Positions 9,475-19,079 of a stretch of DNA of 60,000 nt are shown piece by piece. Positions within the stretch are counted from its first letter, which is position 1. Every line of letters begins with the position of its first letter. The stretch is taken from positions 68,381,084 through 68,441,083 of the forward strand of contig CM055099.1 of the NCBI GenBank assembly GCA_029204225.1, written 5' to 3'. The notes under the pieces are model-generated. The model did no database searches. It had not been told where the DNA came from and saw nothing but the letters and a program-made list of their open reading frames with translations. The stretch comes from Diphasiastrum complanatum (lineage: Eukaryota; Streptophyta; Lycopodiopsida; Lycopodiales; Lycopodiaceae). The position numbers and the translations under genes were made by a program.

Positions 9475-12400
9475 CTAGCTTGGTTCAATCATTGCTTTAC
9501 TAATCACTCCAAGTGATGATCTGAACTTCATAAAAGGTGTCTTTTGAAGTGGTTTAGTAAGTAGATCAGCTACACATTCATTGCTTGGAACATGCTCCAA
9601 AGCAATCTCCTTGGCTTGCACCATTTCTCTCACAAAGTGATGGCATATCTCAATGTGCTTAGATCTTGCATGGAAGATTGGGTTAGATGCAAGGTGTTGG
9701 GCTGATATATTGTCATTGTAGATGATTGGTGCCTCCTCTGAATCCATGATCTTTAGTTCCACCAATAATCTCTTGATCCAAAGTACCTCCTTTGTAGTGG
9801 TTGTCAAAGCTTTGTACTCGGCCTCGGTTGAAGATAGAGATATAGTTTCTTGCTTTTTTGAAAGCCATGAAACCACACCTTCTCCTATGAAAGTTGAATA
9901 GGCACTTGTTGATTTCCTATCCCTCTTGTCCCCTGCAAAATCTGAATCACTAAATGCATGAAGGTTAATCACATCTCCTCTATATAGAATCCCAAAATCC
10001 AATGTACCCGAGATGTATCTTAGAATCCTCTTAGCCTTTTTCCAATGGATATTCAATGGCTTTTGCATGGATTGGCTCAACCTACATACACTAAAGCTAA
10101 GATCTGGTCTAGTTATAGTGATCCACATTAAGGAACCTATAAGTTGCCTAAACAAAGTGATGTCCATGAAGGATCTTTCATCATCTTCATTTGGCACTTT
10201 TACATCTTGCTCCATTGGTGTGTCAACACTTTTGCATACTTCCATCTTAAACTTCTTCAAAAGACTTTGAGCATAGTTTACTTGACTTATAAAGATAAAA
10301 TCAGACCCTCTAAGTACTTCTATGCCTAAGATGAAGTGAAGACACCCTAGATCTACCATCTTGAACTCTAAGGATAGATCTATCTTGATTTTTTCAATAC
10401 CATCAACACTATTTCCACTAATGATGATGTCATCTACATAAATGAGTAAAAGTACAATACCAACATCATCAAACTTAATGTAAAGAGTGGGATCATATTC
10501 ACTTTGAACAAAAGAAAGTGAAATAAGATAGCAATGTAGTCTTGAATTCCAAGATCTTGAGGCTTGCTTCAAGCCATAGATGCTTCTTTGGAGATGGCAT
10601 ACTTTGTTCTCCATTCCATGCTTGATGAACCCTTGTGGCTGTTCCATATAGATATCCTCTTCCAAAAAACCATTCAAGAAAGCATTAGAGACATCCATTT
10701 GACATAGAATCCATCCAAAATGTGATGCAAGTGCAATGATTAGTCTTATTGTGACCATCTTGGCCACGGGTGCAAAAGTTTCCTCATAGTCTATCCCTCT
10801 CTCTTGAGCATAACCTTTTGCAACTAATCTTGCTTTATGTTTGTTAACACTCCCATTTGCATTCAACTTAAGCTTGAAGACCCACTTGCATCCTATTACA
10901 TTCCTTTGAGGTCTCTCAACAAGCAACCAAGTTTCATTCTCAATCAAGGCATCATACTCATCCAACATAGCTTTATACCATTCTTTGGAGTTCAATGCAT
11001 CTTCAACATTAGACGGTTCTTCAAAACTAGATAAAGCATAAGAAGTGGATGATATACCCTCAACTTGCTGTCCTTTGCCTTGATATGTGAGCCTTGATGG
11101 CTCCACTTTTGCCCTTGAAGATCTCCTTGGTGTGATAGGTGGGTTTGGTGCTTGCTCCTCCATGAGCTCCTCCTCAAAACCAAGATCTTGCTCCTCGGCC
11201 ATCTTCTTCTTGATTGTTGGAGCACTTGAGCCTTCTTCAAGCATATGCATATGATGTTCATCAAAGATGACATCCCTTGAAACAACAAATTTGTTCAAGG
11301 ATGGGAGATAGACTTTGTAGCCCTTGCTTGAGCTTGCATATCCAAGCATGATCCCTCTTGTGGAAGATGGATCCTCCTTGGTTCTTGTTTCCAATGGCAC
11401 ATGCACATAACATATACACCCAAAAACTTTCAAGTGATTAAGATTGGGTTTCTTTCCATACAACATCTCATAAGGAGTTTTGCCTTCAATTGCTTTGCAA
11501 GACAGCCTATTCATCAAGTAGTTTGCACATACAAGAGACTCACCCCAAAAGGATTTGGGCAAACAAGCATCTAATCTTAAAGCCTTAGAACATTCACATA
11601 ATGTTCTATTCCTTCTTTCAGCAACTCCATTTTGTTGAGGAGTGTAAGGACAAGAAGTCTCTTTCTTGATCCCTTCCTCCTCACAAAAGGCCTTGAACTC
11701 ATTGGAGATGAATTCTCCACCATTGTCACTTCTAAGAATCTTGATGCTATGATTATGATGCTTTTCCACAAACAACTTGAACTTTACAAAAGTATCAAAT
11801 ACTTGAGACTTGAAGGAAAGTAAGAACACCCAACAATATCTTGAGTAGTCATCAATGAAGGTTAAAAACATGGATGAACCTCCATTAGATTTGGTGCTAG
11901 CAATGTGCACATCCGAGTGTATGAGTTCAAGAGGATGAGATGACTTTGTGATGGATTTAGGAAACACCTTCTTATGTGCCTTGGATAAGGCACAAGCTTC
12001 ACAAACCTTGTCTTCCTTCCCAATAGACCTTGGTAGGCCTAAAGCATACTCCTCCTTGATCATAGCCTCCATGGAACCCGAGTTGACATGTCCAAGTCTT
12101 TTGTGCCATAAAGTAAAGGTAGATATCTTGCTCTTCTCGGCCAACATGACAACATTAGTATCCACAAATGCATCCAGCTTATAAAGTTTGCCAAGTCTAG
12201 TGCCCTTAGCCACTATCTTACCCTTCTTCTTGATGAAACATTCATTTGAAGCAAAGTCAACATTGAAACCATTGTCTACCATTTGGCCAACACTTAGTAG
12301 ATTCTTTGTTATTGTAGGAATGTACAAAACACCTTCTATGTTGATCTTTTTGGAAGATCCTAAGCAAAGGGGAATGCTACCAACTCCTTCAATCTTACAA

Positions 12401-13443
12401 GCTTCATCATTTGCTGTATAGATAGACTTTATAGGTCCATCATAAGATAAGAGAGAAGAGAAAAACTCCCTTTTACTAGTCATGTGTGAACTAGCACCCG
12501 AGTCAATCCACCAAGGATCTTCTCCTTTGAAGCTTGTTGAAGAAAATATGGACATCATGAGAGAGTCCTCATGTGAACTCTCCTCCTCCTCCTCTTTGCT
12601 CATGTTGGCTTGGCTTTGATCTTGCTTCCTCTTGAAGCATTCCGAGGCATAATGCCCCATCTTGCTACAATAGTAGCACTTCACCCTTGATTTGTCCTTC
12701 TTGACTTTGGTGGTTGATGGAGATGCCTTTGGGGGTCCTTCTTGATCCTCAAGCTTTGTAGACTTCTTGAATGTTGATCCTTTGCCTTTGGACTTGCCTT
12801 TGCCTTTGGTGAAGAGAGCTTGGTCATCTCCACCTTGGATGGAAAGCCTATCCATCCTCTCTTGCATTTGGCTCCTTCTTGATTCCTCGGCCATGAGTGT
12901 GCCTTGGAGTTCTTCAAGTATGGGTAGCTTACCCATAATTGCATATCCCTGAACCAAATTGTCAAATTCAAAGCTTAGTCCATTCAATATGAGTTGAACA
13001 AGCTCTTCATCCTTGATAGGGTCACCTATAAAGGCTAGCTCTTTGTTCAATTCCTTTACTCTTAGGACAAAAGTATGTGCACTCTCTCCTTTCTTTTGAT
13101 AGCTTCTATAGATTTGATTCTTCAAAGCTAACATTCTAGTTTGGTTCTTGGATTCATAGACCTTTTGCAAAGTCTCCCAAGCATCTTGGGCTGAAGTGCA
13201 ATCTCCTACCTCTCTTAAGAGTTCATTTGCAACATTCATTTTTATGCAATGTAGTGCAACATTGCACCTCTTGATGTATTTGGCTTTTTCTTGAGGATGA
13301 ATAGGTTCACCCTCCTTACCATTTACAATTTCCATCAGATCTTGCATGATCATGATAGATTCCATTCTAACTTTCCATATGGAATAGTTAGTTTTGTTGA
13401 GCCTTTCATTAGTATCCAAAAGATATGCATTTATAGATGCCAT
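9475..13443 (-). CDS. Copia gag-pol polyprotein of B2, 1322 aa, intact
   Basis: One uninterrupted frame encodes the complete copia polyprotein. Gag covers about residues 1-245, beginning MASINAYLLDTNERLNKTN. The CCHC knuckle is at 256-269 (CYYCSKMGHYASEC). Protease DSGA is at 314-317. Integrase has the HHCC region (WHKRLGH...CEACALSK, 446-488) and catalytic D511, D573 and E609 in D,D(35)E spacing. RT starts near 821 (EWYKAMLDEYDALIENETW) and has YVDD at 1002-1005. RNase H has SDSDFAGDKRD (about 1165) and SSTEAEYKAL (about 1204). The product would package, mature, copy and integrate the element. The start is the first ATG, conserved with related gags here. Length is normal for the family, and no active-site residue is visibly lost. 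Confidence 0.95.
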   Translation of the reverse strand: MASINAYLLDTNERLNKTNYSIWKVRMESIMIMQDLMEIVNGKEGEPIHPQEKAKYIKRCNVALHCIKMNVANELLREVGDCTSAQDAWETLQKVYESKNQTRMLALKNQIYRSYQKKGESAHTFVLRVKELNKELAFIGDPIKDEELVQLILNGLSFEFDNLVQGYAIMGKLPILEELQGTLMAEESRRSQMQERMDRLSIQGGDDQALFTKGKGKSKGKGSTFKKSTKLEDQEGPPKASPSTTKVKKDKSRVKCYYCSKMGHYASECFKRKQDQSQANMSKEEEEESSHEDSLMMSIFSSTSFKGEDPWWIDSGASSHMTSKREFFSSLLSYDGPIKSIYTANDEACKIEGVGSIPLCLGSSKKINIEGVLYIPTITKNLLSVGQMVDNGFNVDFASNECFIKKKGKIVAKGTRLGKLYKLDAFVDTNVVMLAEKSKISTFTLWHKRLGHVNSGSMEAMIKEEYALGLPRSIGKEDKVCEACALSKAHKKVFPKSITKSSHPLELIHSDVHIASTKSNGGSSMFLTFIDDYSRYCWVFLLSFKSQVFDTFVKFKLFVEKHHNHSIKILRSDNGGEFISNEFKAFCEEEGIKKETSCPYTPQQNGVAERRNRTLCECSKALRLDACLPKSFWGESLVCANYLMNRLSCKAIEGKTPYEMLYGKKPNLNHLKVFGCICYVHVPLETRTKEDPSSTRGIMLGYASSSKGYKVYLPSLNKFVVSRDVIFDEHHMHMLEEGSSAPTIKKKMAEEQDLGFEEELMEEQAPNPPITPRRSSRAKVEPSRLTYQGKGQQVEGISSTSYALSSFEEPSNVEDALNSKEWYKAMLDEYDALIENETWLLVERPQRNVIGCKWVFKLKLNANGSVNKHKARLVAKGYAQERGIDYEETFAPVAKMVTIRLIIALASHFGWILCQMDVSNAFLNGFLEEDIYMEQPQGFIKHGMENKVCHLQRSIYGLKQASRSWNSRLHCYLISLSFVQSEYDPTLYIKFDDVGIVLLLIYVDDIIISGNSVDGIEKIKIDLSLEFKMVDLGCLHFILGIEVLRGSDFIFISQVNYAQSLLKKFKMEVCKSVDTPMEQDVKVPNEDDERSFMDITLFRQLIGSLMWITITRPDLSFSVCRLSQSMQKPLNIHWKKAKRILRYISGTLDFGILYRGDVINLHAFSDSDFAGDKRDRKSTSAYSTFIGEGVVSWLSKKQETISLSSTEAEYKALTTTTKEVLWIKRLLVELKIMDSEEAPIIYNDNISAQHLASNPIFHARSKHIEICHHFVREMVQAKEIALEHVPSNECVADLLTKPLQKTPFMKFRSSLGVISKAMIEPS

Positions 13444-14254
13444 CTAGTCTCCTAATCAAGGACTTGACACAAATGAAGGTTACTTCTATTGATTTGATTC
13501 AAGGTATACCTTATCCCACTTCTTAGGGACCTGAAAAGATCAGTAATAGACTTCCTATAAAGATCTAAGAATTATCTCTAACAAAATCAAATCATAGAAT
13601 ACTAGAAACAATGCACTTGCTTGATTGAAGTAGACAATACTAGTAGAATTGCCCCTCTTTCTATAAAGAACATTAAAGCTTCCAAATGATCTGATCAAGA
13701 GTGAATTTCAGCAACCTAATATACTTCCAAAATCACTTGTAAAAGATCTAAATGGAACTTAATGAGGATGCAACACAATCTACTATCCAGTCACAAGCAA
13801 AAAATGATCAAAATTGATGAAAAATTGATCTAATTTGGTGCATAAGTCAAGCAATGGTTGGACTGAACCTAAATCACTTTAGGAGGTGCCTACTACACCT
13901 TAGAACAGCCTTGAAGAGTCCCCAAAACTCTGATCTTCCCTCTCCTTGAATGCTACAAAGCCTCCTCTATGAAATCACCTCCAAAACTCGCTTAGAAATC
14001 AATGCTTGGAGCAAGCAAAACTTGCTATCTTGGTAATGTGAATTGAATTCAACTTTGCCTCTGGTTTTAGACACCTAAACACCTGCAAATGAAGTCACAC
14101 AACACCAATCTCCAATGTATTTGACTCACTTTGAGTTCTAGAATCAATACTAGATGCTAAGATCCAATCTACACAAGATTTAGATCAAAAATTGTGATCA
14201 AATTGAATGAAAACCAAGGATTTAGCTCATTTCAGCCTTTAGGCTCTGATACCA
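13444..14254 (-). other. B2 leader and primer-binding site
   Basis: An untranslated leader of about 0.8 kb. At its right end, 14241-14254 (- strand TGGTATCAGAGCCT) is complementary to the 3' end of initiator Met tRNA and touches the LTR directly. That marks the strand and confirms the LTR boundary. Confidence 0.85.
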
Positions 14255-14936
14255 TGTAAAAATTACAGCAAATAAGGATCCTAAAACACTTGAAATGATG
14301 AGGGAAACAATAGATTATGATTTCATAAGATTAGCACAAGTTGAACCATCAAAATCCATCAAAAATCTATGCTTGAACCTCACTAAATGGCCCAAATCCT
14401 TGAAGAAGGCTTCACACGTGTGAAAGTACGGCCTCCCACAGTCTGAGTACTGTACACCAGACCTACATTCAATCCTATAATCATTAGTAATCACAAGTAC
14501 TCAAACAATTATGAACATAGAGAGCAATTGCACCATTATGAGAGAAAAAACATGAAATTGCTTGATTGATTTTGGTGAGATATCATCACCTATATATACA
14601 TGATCCATCACGGTTTTGGGCAGGTATGAGTAGCCCTAAACCTATCCCTAATGCTAATTTTGGTGGATCTTTCATCCCTACCAAGTTAGGGTTGGAATCT
14701 TGGAGATCCCTCAACAATGCAAAAATTACCAAAAATAGCTCCTATTTTTTCTCCCTTGTATCTAAGCATAATTTGGACTCATTCCAAAGGTTATAACACT
14801 TAGGTCTACTTGAGAACATCCTTATGAATGGAATCCTATGCTATTTGGCACGTGTGACAAGCCACATCATGACCATCTAACTATTTACAAGTCATATGAC
14901 CAAAACTAGTCAAGCTAGAATTGTGAATTTTTAACA
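14255..14936 (-). repeat. B2 5' LTR
   Basis: Right copy of the LTR. The likely promoter is the - strand TATATATA near 14588-14598. The perfect palindrome TTCACACGTGTGAA lies at 14411-14424. Confidence 0.92.
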
Positions 14937-15273
14937 CTAATCAAAATTAGGGTTTTGACAAAATCACAAAAAATTGACTATTCCAAATCTACATGCAAAT
15001 GCTGAAAATTTGATATGCAATCTATAAGCCACCACTTAGGCTGAACCAATGATCCAAAAATCGGCCAAATCCAGTATGTGAATTCAAAAATCAGAATTGA
15101 ATAAGTATATTGACCTATTTAGTGTTTTTATCTACAAAAGATCCAATCTACAAAAGCAAAAAATCCGATTTTGGTGTAGAATCCTCTCTAATGCTCTAGA
15201 CTTGATATCTTCACCAAATCATTGATAGATCTGATTTCCTCCTTCATAACCTGAAACACAAGCTCTGATACCA
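14937..15273 (-). other. B1 leader, LTR-proximal part, with primer site
   Basis: This continues B1 beyond B2. AGCTCTGATACCA ends at 15273, touching the LTR (- strand TGGTATCAGAGCT). About 600 bp separates LTR and gag once B2 is removed, the same spacing as in element E. Confidence 0.75.
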
Positions 15274-15924
15274 TGTGAAAGATTTCACATCCTCAAGATC
15301 CAATCTACTTGAATGATCTTTGGTTAGAAAGAGAAATACACTACCAATTTCACCAATGTAGAAAAATTAGCATCTACACACAATTTGAGATGCAAACACT
15401 AATAGAACTTGATTAAACTTGAATGAAATGATTATGTACTGTTGTTGTCCGTACAAAACCATCAAGCTACTGTATTTCACACGTGTGGATCCAAAAATAG
15501 CAAATATAGATCATTCTACACAGAATTGCAAGCAATCACCAAGATAGTGCACCAATAGATAGTAGAACCCAAGAGAACCATGTATAAGCATGAAATGAGA
15601 TAGAGAAGAGAGAAGATGACTCTCTCCACGAGTTACATCCTTTTATAGCAGGTCCAAACCCTATTTGGCCACTTGGATTTTCCACCAAAATGCTAACCCT
15701 ACCAATTTTGGGTCTAGATTCAATGTACCCCCAACTTATTCAAATTGAATCTACTCAAACTCGCATTCTATCTTTCCCACACTTTCAAAAAGTGTTTATT
15801 CAAATGAAATTTAGAATAATGAACTTTGAAAAGTCAACCTCTAAGTCTAAAACAAGTTTTGGCCTCAATATGCCAAATATGAAAATATTGCAAAAATGTG
15901 ATGAAACTAGTTGAATCTTTCACA
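15274..15924 (-). repeat. B1 5' LTR (651 bp)
   Basis: This copy keeps GCTATAAAAGG (- strand, TATA core at 15641-15647), a good TATA box. CACACGTGTG lies at 15478-15487. It ends at CACA 15921-15924, followed by the GTTGG flank and resumption of A's gag. Confidence 0.88.
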
Positions 15925-16480
15925 GTTGGTAAAAGTCAAAGTTCAAGTGAGGCATGGAATGCCTTGAATAAGCTCTTTGAATCAAAGTCCACATCTAGAG
16001 TATTGACTCTAAGGAGGCAAATATTTCTAGTAGATAGAGAGAGGGAGAAAGTGCTCATGCATTTGTCTTGAGGGTTAAGTCCTTAGCTGATGATCTAACA
16101 TGCATTGATGAAAGCATAAAAGATGTTGAAATAGTCTAGGTTATGTTGAATGGTTTGCTAGATGAACATGCTAACCTTGTGCAAAGTTTTGCCATTCAAA
16201 GAGTCTTGCCAAGTGTGGTTGACTTGCAAGAAATCTTATTGGCTGAAGAACATAGGTTGCAATCAAAGCTTGATGGTGAATCCTTGCAAGGTGGAGGTGA
16301 AGAGGCTTTCTTCACAAAAGGCAAAGTCAAAGGCAAAGGTAAAGGCCAAGGCAAATGGTCCAAAGGTGGTAACTTAGATCATGATGATCATTCTTCCTCC
16401 TTTTCTTTTTGAAAGAAAGATAAGTCAAGATCATTTTGCAAATGAATGTCATAAAAAACAAAGTAATGAAGGTAAGTCAA
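15925..16480 (+). pseudogene. Copia element A gag, part 2
   Basis: This picks up exactly where 4335 stops and continues SSSEAWNALNKLF, then STSRVLTLRRQIF. An indel follows, then VMLNGLLDEHANLVQSFAIQ and TKGKVKGKGKGQGKWSK. A broken zinc-knuckle remnant (HFANECHKKQ) follows. Several shifts and stops show long decay. The rejoining across B1 supports the nested insertion. Confidence 0.78.
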
Positions 16481-17030
16481 TTCCTAGCATCAATAAGATT
16501 GGTAGATCTTATGCAAAGTCTAAAGAGCTTCCTTATGCTAGATCTAGGTTGAGATCTAATGAGCTTCTTGGAGATAGTTATTGTTGTGCTTTGGTGAATC
16601 TATGATCAATGTTTTGCATCCATTGGATCTTGAAGATGGACTAGTGCTACCTACTAGTCAAATGGAGTCATGTGGTGCTAAATTAGTATCATGTCTGAAC
16701 TCTTCTACTCATAGATTTCCAAGTCTTGGTGGCTCTTCAATGGAACTACATGGAAAGTGCAAAAATGAAAAAGGTAAGAAGAGATCTAACTTCATCAATG
16801 GAGGTGATGAAAACTCTTCTTGAAAATGGTTGTTGCTAATGACTCATTTTCTCATGTGGAAAAAGATGGTGCTTTGAGCATGTTTGAAGAAAAAGTTTCT
16901 TTTGCATCTTTATGTGATGAGTCCAAGAAAGTAATTTGTGCAACAAGTGGTATCACATGTATTCATAAAGAAAGTAGATCAAAAAGTTCTATCATGAGAC
17001 TTGGTGAGGAAGATCTTAAGTCAAAAATAG
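16481..17030 (+). pseudogene. Element A accessory (non-pol) segment, N-terminal part
   Basis: Directly after the knuckle remnant, with no protease between, the frames read INKIGRSYAKSKE, RSRLRSNELLGDSY, MELHGKCKNEKGKKRSNFI, FSHVEKDGALSMF and CIHKESRSKSSIMRLG. Element C has the colinear words INKIGGSYAKS, RSRSRSNMLLGDV, VLHGKCKHAKGKERANFI, FFDHMEKDVARCM and CLHKESRSNGSIKRLG. Stops and shifts interrupt it. It ends near 17030, where element C begins in the opposite orientation. Confidence 0.65.
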
Positions 17031-17219
17031 CTCAAACATGAGATAGAACAAGCAAAGTAAACTTGAACAACACTTACTTGCTGCTCCTTTGACTTTACTT
17101 GAGTTTAAAGACTCCTGAAAAAATAGATCCAAAAAATCTTTGCCAAATAACCTTCCTTTGACTAGCTCCAAATTGCCACCTTTCCTTTTGTGTTGTTGAA
17201 GCCCTTTGAGACCAACCTC
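17031..17219 (-). pseudogene. Element C accessory region beyond the stop
   Basis: After the TAG that ends the 619-codon frame, homology with B1 continues (GNLELVK, then KCCSSLLCLFYLMFE) with a frameshift. The original protein was therefore longer. It is truncated at the junction with element A. Confidence 0.55.
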
Positions 17220-19079
17220 CTAACCTTCTTCTTTACCATCAAAGTCATTGAACAACCTTTGTTTTCCAAATCCATTACTTGTTTTTCCAGCATGAAAACC
17301 ATGAGAACCAATATCCACTTGCATAGCATCATTTACACAAGAAGATTCTCCAAAACATGTGAGTAAAGCAAAGTGAGTTGCTTCCACTTGCTTACCTTTC
17401 TCTTGATCATCAAAAATATCAAAGATATGAATATAATCAGACCTGAACCTCTGAAAATACTCCCTCTCAAACATATGATCTAGATCCAACAAGAACTCAT
17501 CAATGCTTGATCTCAAATTTTCACAAAGGTTAGTGAAAACAATATCATTGGTGGCACCATCATAAATCAAAAGATAGATTCCAAACTTTCCATCCAACAT
17601 GAAGTAGAGTAGGTGAAGATGAGAATCAAACCTAATAAATCCAGCCTTCTTGAGTCCATAAAAAACCTCGATAAGCTCACCAATGAGATCTCCCTTGCCT
17701 TGAAGAAATTGCCTTTTGATTTGCTCCATGTAGTCTTCTCCAACCAACCTTTTTCCATCTTGATCATGAGTGATCAATTCACAATCATAGAATCCTTTGA
17801 ATTGACGAAGAGATGTGAGATCCATGCCTTGGAACTTCCCAAGAACCAATGTTCCATTGCTCTTTCCTTCATAAGACTCCCTCTTAATGATTGCATCATA
17901 AGAAGTAGAAACCTCAAAGACATTAGAAGCCATGAAAAAAATGATTAGTACCTTCAACATAAGGATGATTGAAGTACTCTCTCTTTTCAAACAAGAACTT
18001 CTACTCAATGATTTAGTTAATGACTCATTTGATAATAATTCTTCCTCACTATCATTCGTAGTGACATCATTCAAAGTACATCCTACTTTGAACACTTCAC
18101 ATACTTCTCTTCTTCTTGACTTGTGACTATCTCCCGCACCAAGTCTCTTGATAGAACCATTTGATCTACTCTCTTTATGAAGACATATGACTCCACTTGT
18201 TGCAAAAATGACGATCTTGGAATCATAACAAAGTAATGTAGAAGAACCACCTCCTTCATGCATGCACCTAGCAACATCCTTTTCCATATGATCAAAGAAA
18301 TCATTAACAACAATCTTTTCCAAGGAAGAACCTTCACCACCATTGATGAAATTAGCTCTTTCCTTACCTTTTGCATGCTTGCACTTTCCATGAAGAACCA
18401 TTGAAACACCATCATTATCCTCAAGAATAGCCAAGTTAGCACAAAGATGAACATCTCCAAGAAGCATATTAGATCTTGACCTAGATCTAGCAGTAGACTT
18501 TGCATACGATCCACCAATCTTATTGATGCTAAAAGGAAACTTTGGAAAGTTGAGACCACTCTCCTTATCCATTCCATCTTTTTTGTTAGCCATAACAAAA
18601 GCATCAAGCTTGAAAAGTCTACCTTGTCTATTTTCCCTAGCAACCAAGATTTCTTCCTTTGTAATGAAACAAGCATCACCACCAAACTTTACCATGTATC
18701 CTTTCTCTATCATTTGACCAACACTTAACAAATTCTTTGAAAGTGAAGGAATGTAAAGAACACCATCAACTAGTCTTGCTCTCCTATTAGTAGAATGACA
18801 AATAGGAATTGAACCAGTACCTTCAATTACACACTCACCACCATTGGCCATCTGTATTGCTTTCTTGGCTCCATCATAAGTGACCAAAGAAGTAAAGAAC
18901 TCCTTGTGACTAGTCATGTGTGAACTAGCTCCACTATCAGTCCACCATGAATCTTTGTCACCTTCACTTGATATTAGACTTGAAGAACACATCAAAAGAC
19001 AATCACCACCACCTACATCCTCATCAGTAGTAGTAAAGTTGATTTGCTTGCTACCTTCATTTCTTTTCTTCTTAAACAT
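17220..19079 (-). CDS. Element C protease plus accessory domain, 619-codon frame
   Basis: The frame is open for 619 codons. Upstream of its first ATG it runs on into a CCHC knuckle (CFFCEIKGHFANEC), so the ATG is not the true start. Residues 45-165 are a copia protease (WWTDSGASSHMT, DSGA 48-51; YIPSLSKNLLSVGQM). From about 184 (INKIGGSYAKS) to the end no copia domain is recognised. This part has an RS-rich patch (195-203), Cys/His-bearing words, one hydrophobic stretch (about 370-383) and a helical region at 410-560. LKKAGFIRFDSH (476-487) and LLIYDGA (503-509) distantly recall the catalytic loop and DFG segment of kinase-like folds, a weak resemblance. The integrase and RT that should follow protease are absent. 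Preserved openness over 1.8 kb suggests recent selection or youth. Confidence 0.6.
   Translation of the reverse strand: MFKKKRNEGSKQINFTTTDEDVGGGDCLLMCSSSLISSEGDKDSWWTDSGASSHMTSHKEFFTSLVTYDGAKKAIQMANGGECVIEGTGSIPICHSTNRRARLVDGVLYIPSLSKNLLSVGQMIEKGYMVKFGGDACFITKEEILVARENRQGRLFKLDAFVMANKKDGMDKESGLNFPKFPFSINKIGGSYAKSTARSRSRSNMLLGDVHLCANLAILEDNDGVSMVLHGKCKHAKGKERANFINGGEGSSLEKIVVNDFFDHMEKDVARCMHEGGGSSTLLCYDSKIVIFATSGVICLHKESRSNGSIKRLGAGDSHKSRRREVCEVFKVGCTLNDVTTNDSEEELLSNESLTKSLSRSSCLKRESTSIILMLKVLIIFFMASNVFEVSTSYDAIIKRESYEGKSNGTLVLGKFQGMDLTSLRQFKGFYDCELITHDQDGKRLVGEDYMEQIKRQFLQGKGDLIGELIEVFYGLKKAGFIRFDSHLHLLYFMLDGKFGIYLLIYDGATNDIVFTNLCENLRSSIDEFLLDLDHMFEREYFQRFRSDYIHIFDIFDDQEKGKQVEATHFALLTCFGESSCVNDAMQVDIGSHGFHAGKTSNGFGKQRLFNDFDGKEEG

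Larger units (their letters stand above)
8778..14936 (-). mobile_element. Copia element B2, structurally complete and young, inserted in B1 leader
   Basis: The two LTRs (8778-9460, 683 bp; 14255-14936, 682 bp; TGTAAAAATT...TTTTTAACA) differ by eye at two places only: one base substitution inside the CACGTG palindrome and a 1-bp indel. The iMet primer site TGGTATCAGAGCCT (- strand, 14254 leftward) and a purine tract AAGGAGGAG beside the left LTR are present. One intact polyprotein lies between. The flanks share only CTA (GTCTA left, CTAAT right), so the 5-bp target duplication is imperfect. It looks capable of autonomous transposition. Confidence 0.92.
4336..15924 (-). mobile_element. Copia-type element B1, inserted in element A and itself split by B2
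   Basis: Both LTRs are present (4336-4974 and 15274-15924, TGTGAAAG...CTTTCACA). The flanking bases are GTTGC on the left and GTTGG on the right, a near-perfect 5-bp target duplication, and A's gag frame rejoins across them. The initiator-Met primer site (- strand TGGTATCAGAGC) abuts the right LTR and a purine tract (GAAGAGGGAG) abuts the left one, so the element reads leftward. By eye the LTRs differ at about a dozen substitutions, a 12-bp gap and two 2-bp gaps. Gag, protease and integrase are frameshifted, and nearly all of RT is replaced by a non-pol segment. Confidence 0.88.
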
